From assembly GCF_004118935.1 (NCBI RefSeq), contig NZ_CP035375.1, forward strand, positions 1,798,001 through 1,862,000: a stretch of DNA of 64,000 bases, given 5' to 3'. The position numbers and the translations under genes were made by a program. Below the pieces are notes generated by a model, which made no database searches, was not told the DNA's origin, and saw nothing but the letters and a program-made list of their open reading frames with translations. Shown in pieces: positions 34,923 to 43,842 of this stretch. Source of the DNA: Salinibacterium sp. UTAS2018 (lineage in GTDB: Bacteria; Actinomycetota; Actinomycetes; Actinomycetales; Microbacteriaceae). The stretch's first letter is position 1. Each line of letters begins with the position of its first letter.

Positions 34923-34955
34923 GCGCTCAGCGGCAGTGAGTCTGCCGCCGAGCGC
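34923..34955. terminator. Bidirectional terminator hairpin
   Basis: GCGCTC-A-GCGGCAG (34923-34936) pairs with CTGCCGC-C-GAGCGC (34942-34955), with one internal mismatch and a 5-nt loop, between the convergent TPR-like gene and the gabD-type gene. Confidence 0.65.
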
Positions 34956-34964
34956 GCAACCCGG

Positions 34965-36329
34965 TTACGGGCGCTTGACCAGCTTGCGGTTCATGAACTC
35001 GTCGATGCCGTGGGCACCGAGTTCGCGACCGGTGCCGGAGTTCTTGACTCCACCGAAGGGCAACTCGGGAGCATCCGCCCCGACCTCGTTGATGTAAACC
35101 ATGCCAGCGTCGATGCCGTCAGCGAGGCGGTCGGCCTGGTCGGCATCCGTCGTGAAGACGTACGAGCCGAGCCCGAACGGCGTTGCGTTGGCGAGCGTGA
35201 TGGCTTCTTCTTCGCTGCTGACGCGGTGCAGTTGAGCGACCGGTCCGAAGAACTCCGTGATGTACGCGGGGTTCTCGGGGCTGATGTTTTCGAGCACGGC
35301 GGGGGCGAACTTGGTGCCGTCGCGCTTGCCGGTTCCGACGCGCAAGGTAGCGCCAGCGGCAACCGCTTCGGCTACCTGCTCTTCAAGCCCCTTGGCTGCG
35401 GCGACTGAACACAGCGGGCCGAGCTCGGTGCTTGCGTCCATGGGGTCGCCCACGGTGATGGCTCCCATTGCGGCGCTGAACTTCTTGGCGAATTCTTCGT
35501 AGAGTGAGTCGATGATGACGAAGCGCTTCGCGCCGTTGCAGGCCTGACCGTTGTTGTCGATGCGGGCCGCGACGGCAGCCTCAACGGTGGCGTCCATGTC
35601 GTCGGTCGACATGAGGATGAACGGGTCTGAGCCCCCCAGTTCGAGCACGCTCTTCTTGAGGTTGGTTCCGGCCGCAGCACCCACGATCGCGCCGGCACGC
35701 TCGGAGCCCGTGAGCGAGACGCCCTGAATGCGGGGGTCGTCGATCATCGCGGCGATTTGGTCGTTGTCGGCGAGCACATTTTGGTAGCCACCGATCGGCA
35801 AACCGGCCTCATGAATGAGAGCTTCAAGTGCTGCCGATGACTCGGGGCACTGCTGGGCTGGCTTCACCAAAACGGGGTTGCCGAGGATGATGCTCGGGCC
35901 AGCAAATCGGGCGATCTGGTAGATCGGAAAGTTCCACGGCATGATGCCAAGAACTGGGCCGATGGGGCTCTTGCGAATCCACGCTGTGCCGGCTCCGGCA
36001 GGAATTTGCTCGTCGGCGAGAAACTCTTCGGCGTTGTCGGCGAAGTAGCGGAAAATGTCAGCCGAGAACTCCACTTCGCCCACCGCTTGCGCCAGTGGCT
36101 TGCCCATTTCGCGCACGATAATTTCGCCAAATTGAGCCGAACGTTCGGTGAGGAGATCCGCGATTCGAGTGACGATCGCTGCACGCTCTTTTACCTGATC
36201 ACGGTTCATTCCACCGTTGTACTCAGAGTGGGCTGCGGCGACGATTTGCTCAATCACTTCGTCGCTCACGGCGGGGTGCGCTGTGCCCTCTTCGCCGGTG
36301 TAGGGATTGATCACTTGAAAAGTCTTCAT
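34965..36329 (-). CDS. gabD: Succinate-semialdehyde dehydrogenase (short GabD1-like type)
   Basis: 454 residues of the aldehyde dehydrogenase superfamily. The catalytic Cys264 sits in NNGQACNGAKRF, and the general-base Glu in VLELGGSDPF. The cofactor loop MPWNFPIYQ and the SLTGSERAG motif are present. The lack of the longer N-terminus and the GGMNRDQ-type start resemble the ~457-residue GabD1 type that oxidises succinate semialdehyde to succinate with NADP+. A second, 488-residue SSADH lies at 39642, and the PucR regulator and GABA transaminase lie between them, which supports the GABA pathway assignment. Whether the two enzymes differ in cofactor or substrate cannot be seen. Confidence 0.85.
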   Translation of the reverse strand: MKTFQVINPYTGEEGTAHPAVSDEVIEQIVAAAHSEYNGGMNRDQVKERAAIVTRIADLLTERSAQFGEIIVREMGKPLAQAVGEVEFSADIFRYFADNAEEFLADEQIPAGAGTAWIRKSPIGPVLGIMPWNFPIYQIARFAGPSIILGNPVLVKPAQQCPESSAALEALIHEAGLPIGGYQNVLADNDQIAAMIDDPRIQGVSLTGSERAGAIVGAAAGTNLKKSVLELGGSDPFILMSTDDMDATVEAAVAARIDNNGQACNGAKRFVIIDSLYEEFAKKFSAAMGAITVGDPMDASTELGPLCSVAAAKGLEEQVAEAVAAGATLRVGTGKRDGTKFAPAVLENISPENPAYITEFFGPVAQLHRVSSEEEAITLANATPFGLGSYVFTTDADQADRLADGIDAGMVYINEVGADAPELPFGGVKNSGTGRELGAHGIDEFMNRKLVKRP

Positions 36330-36414
36330 GAGAGGTTCCTCGCTGCTCGAAAAGGACCGGCGACGCCGCCGAGAATTGTTCGTAGGCTACATCCGAAATC
36401 CTGAAAATTGGAAG

Positions 36415-37983
36415 TTAGGGTTTTTCGCCGAGGTCGATCGCGGCCAACATCGCCCACAATTCGGCCCGCCCCTGGAAGGTGTCGAGACTCAGATTGGTGA
36501 GCTCGGAGAGCCGCTGCATCCGCGACTTCAAACCGTGCCGATGAATGCCCAACTCGCGCGCCGCGGGATCCCACTGCCCGTTGTGCCGCAGCCACACTTG
36601 CGCGAACCGCAGCAGCCCGAGACCCTCGGTGGATTCGATGACGCTCGCGAGCCTGGCGTGAGCGATATCGGCGACCGAACTCGACGCCAGCAGGCCGAAG
36701 AAACTCTCGCCAACGAGACTCGCGAATTCGGTGACCGTGGCCGGCGGTGATGCTTCGAGCGAGCGAACGGCCTGAGTGATCGCGACCGTGAGTTCGGGCC
36801 AGCCGACCTCGGCCGAGAGCCCGACCGTGAGATCGCTCGCGGCAAAGAACCGACGCTCGGCCGCGAGTTGCTTCGCGTCGATCAGCACGAGCAAGTGGCG
36901 ACCATCCGCCACCGCGAAAATGCGACTGTCTGAACGCGCCGCCCGCCGCTCGAGCACGTCGCGCACACTCGCACTCGTCTCGCTGAGATCGAGCGCCGCG
37001 ACCGCAAACCGGTCGGCCGGCAACTCGATGCCCGCCACCCGCACTGCCCGCCGCACGCTGTCGACCCGGCCGTCCTTGAGCAACTGGAACAACTGCTCCA
37101 GAATCGCCCGATGCCCCACCCGCAAGTTCTCGGTCTGCTCGAGCGACACCTCGGCGAGCGCCGCCAACACTGTCATGACCGAACGATCGAGCGCCCCAAA
37201 TTCGGAGTCGCGAACCCACGCGATGGCCCCGCACAGCCTCCCGGTGGAGCCGAGAGTCTGCACGACGCGATGCTCGTCCACTGCGTCATCAGCGACGCGC
37301 GCGCGACGAGCCCGACCCAGCAGATCAGTGACGGATTTGTGGATGCCGGGGGCGGCATCCGCGGATCGTGTCGGCTTGCGGCTGTCGCCGGGTTCGCTCA
37401 CGAGCTCGCCGTCGGCGTCGAAAATCCACACGCGGCAGCCGAGTCGTTCAGCGGCGACAGCGGCAGCAGCGGCGAGGCGGCCTTTGCCGACGGCGGCGCG
37501 AGCGATGTCGTTTTGGGCGGCGAGCGCGCGGTCGAATCCGGCGCGGGTTTGTTCGGCTTCGTTGTCGGCGACGAGGCGGCTGATGGCGATGAACGGGATG
37601 CGGTACGGCACTTCGAAGAGCGGCAAACCGGCGGAGGCGCACGCGGCGACGAGCCCGGCGGGCACTCCGTGGGTGATCACCTCGGTGCCGAAACCGATGG
37701 CTGCAACCCCGGCGGCCACGAGCCGAGCGACGTAGGAATCGAAGTCGGCCCCGGCGGTCGGATCGGCGGCGGGCTCGGCGGGCGGTACGGTGCTCTGGGC
37801 GGCGTTATCGACGAACTGGCGCCCGGTTGTGAGCAGCAACTGACCCTCGGAAACGAACGGCGTCGGGTCGTTGAGGTCGGAGTTGTGCACCCACGTGACC
37901 GAGCGCTCGAAGGTCGTCGAATCGGTGAGCGGACGCAGCGCGAGACGCTCGGTCGCGATGATCTCGCTGAGGGGTGTGGGCAT
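36415..37983 (-). CDS. PucR-family regulator of the gab genes
   Basis: 522 residues. The N-terminal PucR sensor domain (~1-130) begins PLSEIIATERLALRPL. A GGDEF-like central region follows, and the C-terminal ~60 residues are the PucR HTH_30 domain (QVWLRHNGQWDPAARELGIHRHGLKSRMQRL). An AGGAGG ribosome site precedes the ATG. PucR-type GabR activates gabTD in Corynebacterium glutamicum in response to GABA; here the gene is divergent from gabT and next to a gabD-type gene, so the same job is likely. It probably binds the 163-bp intergenic region, which contains a pair of direct repeats. Confidence 0.85.
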   Translation of the reverse strand: MPTPLSEIIATERLALRPLTDSTTFERSVTWVHNSDLNDPTPFVSEGQLLLTTGRQFVDNAAQSTVPPAEPAADPTAGADFDSYVARLVAAGVAAIGFGTEVITHGVPAGLVAACASAGLPLFEVPYRIPFIAISRLVADNEAEQTRAGFDRALAAQNDIARAAVGKGRLAAAAAVAAERLGCRVWIFDADGELVSEPGDSRKPTRSADAAPGIHKSVTDLLGRARRARVADDAVDEHRVVQTLGSTGRLCGAIAWVRDSEFGALDRSVMTVLAALAEVSLEQTENLRVGHRAILEQLFQLLKDGRVDSVRRAVRVAGIELPADRFAVAALDLSETSASVRDVLERRAARSDSRIFAVADGRHLLVLIDAKQLAAERRFFAASDLTVGLSAEVGWPELTVAITQAVRSLEASPPATVTEFASLVGESFFGLLASSSVADIAHARLASVIESTEGLGLLRFAQVWLRHNGQWDPAARELGIHRHGLKSRMQRLSELTNLSLDTFQGRAELWAMLAAIDLGEKP

Positions 37984-37995
37984 GGCAATCCTCCT

Positions 37996-38037
37996 GCTGC
38001 CATTCTGTCAGCAATCGCCGCCCAAGCTGCCACTCTG
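37996..38037. promoter_or_regulatory. Direct repeats in the pucR-gabT intergenic region
   Basis: GCTGCCATTCTG (37996-38007) and GCTGCCACTCTG (38026-38037) differ at one base and are 30 bp apart, about three helical turns. This is a reasonable pair of half-sites for the divergently encoded PucR regulator. Confidence 0.4.
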
Positions 38038-38146
38038 GGACTGTTGCTCCAGGCATCCGCGAACTAGGTTGAACCAAACGTTTTTGTACGATGCCGCTCG
38101 CCTGCGGAGCTCACGCGTCGTCTTCACAGATTGGATCCCGGTGGCC

Positions 38147-39523
38147 ATGTCTACTTCTTCTTCCAGCACCACGACTAGTGCACCCACCGTTCCGGTCGGC
38201 GGCCCCTCGCTTCCGCAGAAGCGCGACCTCGTCACCGCGATCCCCGGACCCCGCTCGCTCGAACTGCTCGAGCGCAAGAAGCAGTCCGTCGCCGCCGCGA
38301 TCGGCATCACTCTTCCCGTCTTCGTCGAAGCTGCCGGTGGTGGCGTGCTTCGCGACGTTGACGGCAACACCCTCATCGACTTCGGTTCCGGCATCGCCGT
38401 GACCGGCGTCGGCAACTCGGCCCCCGCCGTTGTCGAAGCCGTCACCGCTCAGGTCGCCCAGTTCACCCACACCTGCTTCATGATCAACGGCTACGAGAGC
38501 TACATCGAGGTCGCCGAGAAGCTCAACGAGATCACCCCCGGCACGCACGAGAAGCGCACCGCGCTGTTCAACTCGGGCGCCGAAGCCGTCGAGAACGCAA
38601 TCAAGATCGCCCGCTACTTCACCGGCAAGCAGGCCGTTGTTGCCTTCGATCACGCGTACCACGGTCGCACCAACCTCACGATGGGCCTCACCGCCAAGTC
38701 GATGCCCTACAAGAGCGGCTTCGGTCCGTTCGCGTCGGAGATCTACCGCGCCCCGATGTCATACCCGTTCCGCGATGGCGGAATCAGTGGTGAGGATGCC
38801 GCCGCCCGCGCCATCCTGCAGATCGAGAAGCAGGTCGGCGCCAGCAACCTCGCCGCGATCATCATCGAGCCCATCCAGGGCGAGGGTGGCTTCATTGAGC
38901 CCGCTCCCGGATTCCTCCCGGCACTCGCCGAGTGGGCCACGGCCAACAACGTGATCTTCATCGCTGACGAAGTGCAGACCGGCTTCGCTCGCACGGGAGA
39001 CCTCTTCGCCTCCAACCACGAGAACCTTGTTCCCGACATCATGGTGACCGCCAAGGGCATCGCCGGCGGCCTTCCGCTTTCGGCTGTCACCGGCCGTGCC
39101 GACGTCATGGATGCCGCCCACGTCGGCGGACTCGGCGGAACGTACGGTGGAAACCCCATCGCCTGTGCCGCAGCGCTCGCCACCATCCGCACCTTCGAAG
39201 AGTCGGGCGCCATCGAGCGTGCCCGCGAAATCGGAACCATCTTCCGCGGCCGCCTCAACGGCCTCCGTGCCGGCGACCCCCGCATCGGAGATGTTCGTGG
39301 CCGCGGCGCGATGATCGCCATGGAACTCGTCGACCCCACCACGAAAGAGCCCGACGCCGCCCTTACATCGAAGGTCGCGGCTGCAGCGCACGCCGCCGGC
39401 GTTGTCGTGCTGACCTGTGGAACCTATGGCAACGTCATCCGCTTCCTGCCGCCGCTGTCGATCTCTGGCGAGCTCATCGCTGACGGCCTCGACGTCGTGC
39501 GCGACGCTCTCGCCAACGCCTGA
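38147..39523 (+). CDS. gabT: 4-aminobutyrate aminotransferase
   Basis: 458 residues, class III PLP-dependent transaminase. The frame is open further upstream into the PucR promoter, but homology begins after the ATG at 38147; a GTG two codons earlier is an alternative. Visible features: NSGAEAVENAIKIAR for PLP phosphate binding, FDHAYHGRT, EPIQGEGGF, IADEVQTGFARTG with the PLP-binding Asp, and Lys303 in VTAKGIAGG forming the Schiff base. It transfers the amino group of GABA to 2-oxoglutarate, giving succinate semialdehyde for the adjacent dehydrogenase. The N-terminal ~15 residues are a Ser/Thr-rich tail. Confidence 0.93.
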   Translation: MSTSSSSTTTSAPTVPVGGPSLPQKRDLVTAIPGPRSLELLERKKQSVAAAIGITLPVFVEAAGGGVLRDVDGNTLIDFGSGIAVTGVGNSAPAVVEAVTAQVAQFTHTCFMINGYESYIEVAEKLNEITPGTHEKRTALFNSGAEAVENAIKIARYFTGKQAVVAFDHAYHGRTNLTMGLTAKSMPYKSGFGPFASEIYRAPMSYPFRDGGISGEDAAARAILQIEKQVGASNLAAIIIEPIQGEGGFIEPAPGFLPALAEWATANNVIFIADEVQTGFARTGDLFASNHENLVPDIMVTAKGIAGGLPLSAVTGRADVMDAAHVGGLGGTYGGNPIACAAALATIRTFEESGAIERAREIGTIFRGRLNGLRAGDPRIGDVRGRGAMIAMELVDPTTKEPDAALTSKVAAAAHAAGVVVLTCGTYGNVIRFLPPLSISGELIADGLDVVRDALANA

Positions 39524-39532
39524 TTCACCGCA

Positions 39533-39562
39533 GCGGGTACTGAGCGCGCGCTCAGTGCCCGC
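39533..39562 (+). other. Strong hairpin between gabT and gabD
   Basis: A perfect 18-bp palindrome (39539-39556, ACTGAGCGCGCGCTCAGT) is flanked by GCGGG (39533-39537) and CCCGC (39558-39562), extending the stem across one mismatch. There is no U-tract. It sits 10 bp after gabT inside the gene pair, so it may attenuate gabD expression or stabilise the gabT message. Confidence 0.6.
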
Positions 39563-39641
39563 CCATGCGGCGCCAAGCCGAAGTTCAGCTAGCGCTGTTT
39601 GACTGACTCGCAGATTTCCCACCACGAAAGGTGCTCACCGC

Positions 39642-41108
39642 ATGACGAACTCCACCGAAACCCAGCTTCTCGAAGCCGTGCCGAACCAGCTCTTCATCGG
39701 CGGTGAGTGGGTTGCCGCAACGGGCAGCAAAACTCTCGACGTGACCGACCCCGCTACGGGCAAGGTCATCCGCACCATTTCGGATGCCTCGGCCGAAGAC
39801 GGCATGCGGGCGCTCGACGCGGCCGTTGCTGCGCAGGATGCCTGGGCCGCGACGCCCGCTCGCGAGCGTGGCGAGATTCTGCGCCGCACTTTCGACCTCG
39901 TGCAGAAGCACCGCGATGACATCGCCCTGCTGATGACGCTCGAGATGGGCAAGCCGCTCGCGGAGGCCAACGGTGAAGTCACTTATGGCGGCGAGTTCTT
40001 GCGCTGGTTCAGCGAAGAGGCCGTGCGCATCTCGGGTCGCTTCGGCAACACCCCCGAGGGCACCGGTCGCATGATCGTCTCGCAGCGCCCGGTTGGCCCC
40101 TGCTTCCTTATTACGCCGTGGAACTTCCCGCTCGCGATGGCGACCCGTAAGATCGCGCCCGCTCTCGCCGCCGGTTGCACGGTCGTCGTGAAGCCCGCCG
40201 CGCTCACCCCACTCAGCACTTTGTTCTTGGCGAAGCTCTTCGAAGAGGCTGGGCTGCCCGCTGGCGTGCTCAACGTCGTCACGACCTCGAGCTCGTCTGA
40301 AGTCTCCGAGCCGATCATCGCGGACTCGCGCCTGCGCAAGCTCTCGTTCACCGGCTCCACCCCCGTCGGCAAGGCGCTCATCAAGCAGGCCTCCGAAAAC
40401 GTTCTGCGCACCTCGATGGAACTCGGCGGCAACGCCCCGTTCGTAGTCTTCGACGACGCTGACCTCGACAAGGCTGTAGACGGCGCGATCGCGGCCAAGT
40501 TCCGCAACATCGGCCAGGCCTGCACCGCCGCCAACCGCTTCATCGTGCACAGCTCGGTTGCCGCCGAGTTCGCCGAGAAGATTGCCGCTCGCGTCGCCGA
40601 CATGAAGATCGGTCGCGGCACCGAAGACGGCGTCAACATCGGCCCGCTCATCAACGACAAGGCCGTCGATAAGGCCGACGAGTTGGTTCAGGATGCCGTG
40701 AAGCGCGGCGCAACTCTCGTCTCCGGCGGCAAGCGCGTCGAAGGCGATGGAAGCTTCTATGAGCCCACGATCGTTTCCCACGTGCCCGCCGACAGCGACA
40801 TCCTGCGCGAAGAAATCTTCGGACCGGTTGTCTCGATCGTGGAGTTCACCGACGAAGCCGAAGGCGTGCGCCTTGCGAACGACACCGAATATGGCCTCGT
40901 CTCGTATGTGTTCACCGAAAGCCTTGCTCGCGGAAATCGGATGATCGACGACCTCGACACCGGAATGATGGGCCTCAACGTGGGCGTGCTCTCCAACGCG
41001 GCAGCACCCTTCGGCGGAGTCAAGCAGTCCGGCATCGGTCGCGAAGGCGGCTCGGAAGGCATCCACGAGTACCTCTCTACTAAGTACACGCTCGTTCCCA
41101 ACAGCTGA
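39642..41108 (+). CDS. gabD: Succinate-semialdehyde dehydrogenase (long GabD type)
   Basis: 488 residues, a normal GabD length. The catalytic Cys294 is in NIGQACTAANRF and the Glu in SMELGGNAPF. NAD(P)-binding features TPWNFPLA and FTGSTPVGK are present, with the EIFGPVVSI and FGGVKQSGIGREGG blocks at the C-terminus. A GAAAGGTG ribosome site precedes the ATG. It should oxidise succinate semialdehyde from GabT to succinate. It is downstream of gabT on the same strand with a 118-bp gap containing a strong hairpin. Confidence 0.9.
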   Translation: MTNSTETQLLEAVPNQLFIGGEWVAATGSKTLDVTDPATGKVIRTISDASAEDGMRALDAAVAAQDAWAATPARERGEILRRTFDLVQKHRDDIALLMTLEMGKPLAEANGEVTYGGEFLRWFSEEAVRISGRFGNTPEGTGRMIVSQRPVGPCFLITPWNFPLAMATRKIAPALAAGCTVVVKPAALTPLSTLFLAKLFEEAGLPAGVLNVVTTSSSSEVSEPIIADSRLRKLSFTGSTPVGKALIKQASENVLRTSMELGGNAPFVVFDDADLDKAVDGAIAAKFRNIGQACTAANRFIVHSSVAAEFAEKIAARVADMKIGRGTEDGVNIGPLINDKAVDKADELVQDAVKRGATLVSGGKRVEGDGSFYEPTIVSHVPADSDILREEIFGPVVSIVEFTDEAEGVRLANDTEYGLVSYVFTESLARGNRMIDDLDTGMMGLNVGVLSNAAAPFGGVKQSGIGREGGSEGIHEYLSTKYTLVPNS

Positions 41109-41123
41109 TGTGCAACTGCATCC

Positions 41124-41162
41124 CGTCAGCGCACCTCGAGGAATGTCCTCTGTGCGTTGACG
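41124..41162 (+). terminator. Inverted repeat after gabD
   Basis: CGTCAGCGCAC (41124-41134) pairs with GTGCGTTGACG (41152-41162) with one G.U pair, and a nested AGGA/TCCT stem lies inside. It begins 16 bp after the gabD stop and may end the gabT-gabD message. Confidence 0.5.
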
Positions 41163-41200
41163 AGCCGAACATCACACGCGGCTACAACTAGATTCCCGTG

Positions 41201-41238
41201 AGCGAGTGGCCCCACCTGGTGGGGGGCCGCTCGCTTTC
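41201..41238 (+). terminator. GC-rich hairpin followed by a short T-run
   Basis: AGCGAGTGGCCCC (41201-41213) pairs with 41223-41235 through one G.U wobble and is followed by TTTCT. It lies between gabD and the rRNA methyltransferase and argues against translation of that gene starting upstream of 41317. Confidence 0.6.
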
Positions 41239-41316
41239 TGGGTTAAGGGGCTCGGCTACGCTGGGGGCACCGCTGCACCTGCTGGTGGCGGTGTCGCGCC
41301 ACTGAAAGAGTTCCCC

Positions 41317-42453
41317 ATGTCTGAGCACTTGTTTGCCACTCTGCGACGTTGGCCCGACGTGGAAGCTCCCAACCTTTTTGCGGTGGATGCCAGCGACCGG
41401 CTCATTCTTGATGAGGCCGCTCCGCAGTTGGCCGACATCCAACCCGGTGAGCTCGTCGTGATAGGTGACAACTATGGGGCGCTCACACTGGGCGCTGTTT
41501 CGTTGCACGACTGCCGCGGCATCCGCGTGTTTCAGGATTCGTTGGTTTCGGAGTTGGCCCTGGCCGAGAACGCGGGCGACCTTGCCCCGCACTACACGTC
41601 ACACACCTTGGGCGCAGAGCTGCTGTCGGGCGCCCGCTTGGTGCTGATGCAATTGCCGCGCAGTCTGGCTGAGTTGGATGAGTGGGCTCAGGCCATTGCC
41701 CGCTTCGCGTCGCCTGACGTGGTCGTGATTGCGGGCGGCCGCATCAAGCACATGACCTTGGCAATGAACGAGGTACTCGGCCGTTCCTTCGATGACGTGA
41801 ACGCCGGTCGCGCCCGCCAGAAGTCACGCACGCTCACGTCGCTCGGCCCGCGACGTGACGGTACCGAAGCTCGCTACCCGACGACGTCGGTGCTGCGCGA
41901 ACCCGAACTTCCCGTCGACGAGCTGACGGTGAGCGCCCACGGTGGCGCTTTCGCCGGGGCCACCCTCGACATCGGCACCCGCTTTCTCATGACGTTCCTG
42001 CCCGAGATGAAGCCGGATGCCGCCACCGCCGTCGACCTCGGCAGCGGCACCGGAGTGCTCGCCGTTTCGCTTGCTCTGGCCCGCCCCGACCTGCACGTGG
42101 TTGCCGTTGACCAGTCCATCGCCGCCGTCGCATCGACCCGCGAGACGGCCGACGCGAACGGTGTCGGAGCCCGCGTTGAGGCCGCGCGCGAAGACGCCCT
42201 CACCGAACGGCCGACGGCCAGTGCTGATCTGATTGTGTGCAATCCGCCGTTCCACACCGGCGCCACCGTGCATGCGGGCGTTGCGTTGCGGATGCTGGCT
42301 GACGCCCGCCGCGTGCTGAAGCCCGGCGGCGAACTGTGGGTCGTCTTCAACACCCACCTCGGGTATCGCGACTATCTGAACCGCACCGTCGGCCCCACCC
42401 GCCAGGCCGGTCGCAACAGCAAGTTCACGGTGACGGTTTCGGTGCGCGAATAG
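41317..42453 (+). CDS. RsmC/RlmG-like rRNA (guanine-N2) methyltransferase
   Basis: 378 residues from the ATG at 41317, which has a GAAAGAG ribosome site; the frame is open 37 codons further but that part overlaps a terminator hairpin. The N-terminal ~170 residues are a degenerate methyltransferase-like domain, as in RsmC and RlmG. The C-terminal catalytic domain has VDLGSGTGVLAVSLA (SAM loop) and the NPPFHTG motif of N2-guanine methylases. The family methylates 16S G1207 (RsmC) or 23S G1835 (RlmG); the length fits RlmG, but the two cannot be separated by eye. Confidence 0.85.
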   Translation: MSEHLFATLRRWPDVEAPNLFAVDASDRLILDEAAPQLADIQPGELVVIGDNYGALTLGAVSLHDCRGIRVFQDSLVSELALAENAGDLAPHYTSHTLGAELLSGARLVLMQLPRSLAELDEWAQAIARFASPDVVVIAGGRIKHMTLAMNEVLGRSFDDVNAGRARQKSRTLTSLGPRRDGTEARYPTTSVLREPELPVDELTVSAHGGAFAGATLDIGTRFLMTFLPEMKPDAATAVDLGSGTGVLAVSLALARPDLHVVAVDQSIAAVASTRETADANGVGARVEAAREDALTERPTASADLIVCNPPFHTGATVHAGVALRMLADARRVLKPGGELWVVFNTHLGYRDYLNRTVGPTRQAGRNSKFTVTVSVRE

Positions 42454-42538
42454 TTGCTCAATCGCAGTGGAGGCTTGCCGCTCAGGAGCGATGTGGATAC
42501 TCCGGCGGCGAAGAGCACTGGAGTGGCAGGATCGTTAA

Positions 42539-42581
42539 CAGCAGAACCCCGGCCCAGAACCAATTTCCCGGCAGTCTGCTG
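42539..42581. terminator. Possible hairpin between convergent genes
   Basis: CAGCAGA (42539-42545) pairs with TCTGCTG (42575-42581), with an inner CCGG/CCGG pairing, between the rRNA methyltransferase and the serine hydrolase. Confidence 0.4.
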
Positions 42582-42601
42582 GAGAATTCCCATGCGCCCC
42601 A

Positions 42602-43579
42602 TCACACGCCAGAAACCACCGCGTTATCCAGCTCATCCAGTTCAACGGTCGGGCAATTCACGCGATTCGTGAGGAACACGAACGCGACACCGGCCGACGG
42701 ATGAATCCAGAATTGGGCACCCGACCAGCCGCCGTGGCCATACACATCACGGTCGATGAGTCCCGGGGCACGAGTGCGCAGGTTCCACGTGAAACCCCAA
42801 TCCTGGCCGCGCGATGCCGGGTACGGCTCGAGACGGGGAATGTCGCCCGTGAGCGGCCGACGCATCATCGCCAAAGTCGCTGGTTTCACGATCTCACCGG
42901 TGTTGCGCAGCAATGCGGCTCCGATATTCAGCAGATCTTCGGCCCGCCCGATCAACCCGGCACCCGGATGTTGCAGCGCCGTGAAGCGTTGCAGATCCAG
43001 TCCGGATGCTTCCGCGTCATCCACAAAATGAGGGTTCGACGACTCGTCGAGAGTGAGGCCAGACGCATCGATCGAGGAGAGTGCATCGGCAACCGCTTCA
43101 CTCCAAGTACGCCCGGTGCGCTTCTGGATCATCCGGGCAATACCCTCGTAGGCGACCGTCGAGTAGCGGGATGCACTGCCGGCAGCGAAGTCGCGCGAAC
43201 CGAGCAGGCCCGCGGTGAGGCCCTCGGCCGCATCCATCGCAGGCTCAGTAATGCCAGAGGTGTGGCTTGCGAGGTGGCTCAGCCGCACAACATCATCGCG
43301 GTTATTGCCAAACTCGGGCACGTCAGCCTGCAGCGGAGTGTCGGGCGTGACGAGCCCGGCCTCGATCATCCGTGCGGCGGCGAGACCGACGAGCGGCTTG
43401 GTGACCGAGAACAGCCGGTAGTGATCGTCCACTTGCGCCTTGCGCGCGCCCGTCGAACCAAAGGCATCAAGAACTTGGATGCCGTCGGCGGTAGCAACAC
43501 CAAGAACTGCGGTCGGCAGAGCCCCCGAGTCGACATGGCGGCGCGCCCAGTCAAAGGCGTGCGCGAAGGGTGCAGACAT
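42602..43579 (-). CDS. Serine hydrolase of the beta-lactamase class C / penicillin-binding-protein-like family
   Basis: 325 residues from the ATG at 43579, chosen because AGGAGTTGAG precedes it directly; an in-frame ATG 11 codons upstream lacks this. The SxxK nucleophile motif is SVTK (58-61). The second motif appears as YST rather than the usual YxN, so its Asn is missing, and the third region is YGHGGWSG (HxG type). There is no signal peptide, so it is likely a cytoplasmic esterase or D-aminopeptidase-like enzyme rather than a secreted beta-lactamase. The substrate is unknown. Confidence 0.82.
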   Translation of the reverse strand: MSAPFAHAFDWARRHVDSGALPTAVLGVATADGIQVLDAFGSTGARKAQVDDHYRLFSVTKPLVGLAAARMIEAGLVTPDTPLQADVPEFGNNRDDVVRLSHLASHTSGITEPAMDAAEGLTAGLLGSRDFAAGSASRYSTVAYEGIARMIQKRTGRTWSEAVADALSSIDASGLTLDESSNPHFVDDAEASGLDLQRFTALQHPGAGLIGRAEDLLNIGAALLRNTGEIVKPATLAMMRRPLTGDIPRLEPYPASRGQDWGFTWNLRTRAPGLIDRDVYGHGGWSGAQFWIHPSAGVAFVFLTNRVNCPTVELDELDNAVVSGV

Positions 43580-43809
43580 CTCAACTCCTGTGTTTGGGGT
43601 GCTCCCGCTCATGCGCGGCGCGTGGCCAGCATCCGCTCGAGCGATGGATCTGCTTTAGCCTAACGAGCGTTCACGCTACCAAGGCAACGAGGTGTCTACG
43701 ACTCGATTACCGAACAGCTCCGCAGCGTGACGATGAGCCGCCACGCCTTCACCGCAGCTAGAGCTTCACCCGCACGCCATAAGCCACCAGCAGTCTTCTC
43801 CATACCCAA

Positions 43810-43840
43810 GGCTATTGCCTTAGCCTCGGATACAATAGCC
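43810..43840 (+). promoter_or_regulatory. Inverted repeat overlapping the fic promoter
   Basis: GGCTATTG (43810-43817) and CAATAGCC (43833-43840) are perfect 8-bp arms. The right arm overlaps a TACAAT -10 box (43831-43836) 6 nt before the ATG, suggesting a leaderless transcript whose start would be covered by a dimer bound to the repeat. The rest of the 263-bp gap (43580-43842) shows nothing recognisable. Confidence 0.6.
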
Positions 43841-43842
43841 CC

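Noticed and set aside
36326..37234. 302-residue minus-strand frame overlapping pucR in another frame
   Set aside because: It is Arg/Gly-rich shadow coding; the PucR frame has N- and C-terminal domains in register.
37871..38146. Extended N-terminus of GabT reaching into the PucR promoter
   Set aside because: Family similarity starts after the ATG at 38147, and the extension would overlap the divergent pucR start.
39585..41066. 493-residue antisense open frame across gabD
   Set aside because: It is opposite a clear aldehyde dehydrogenase with intact motifs and has no domain or ribosome site.
41206..41316. Upstream start for the RsmC/RlmG-like enzyme
   Set aside because: It would begin inside a terminator hairpin and has no ribosome site; the ATG at 41317 has one.
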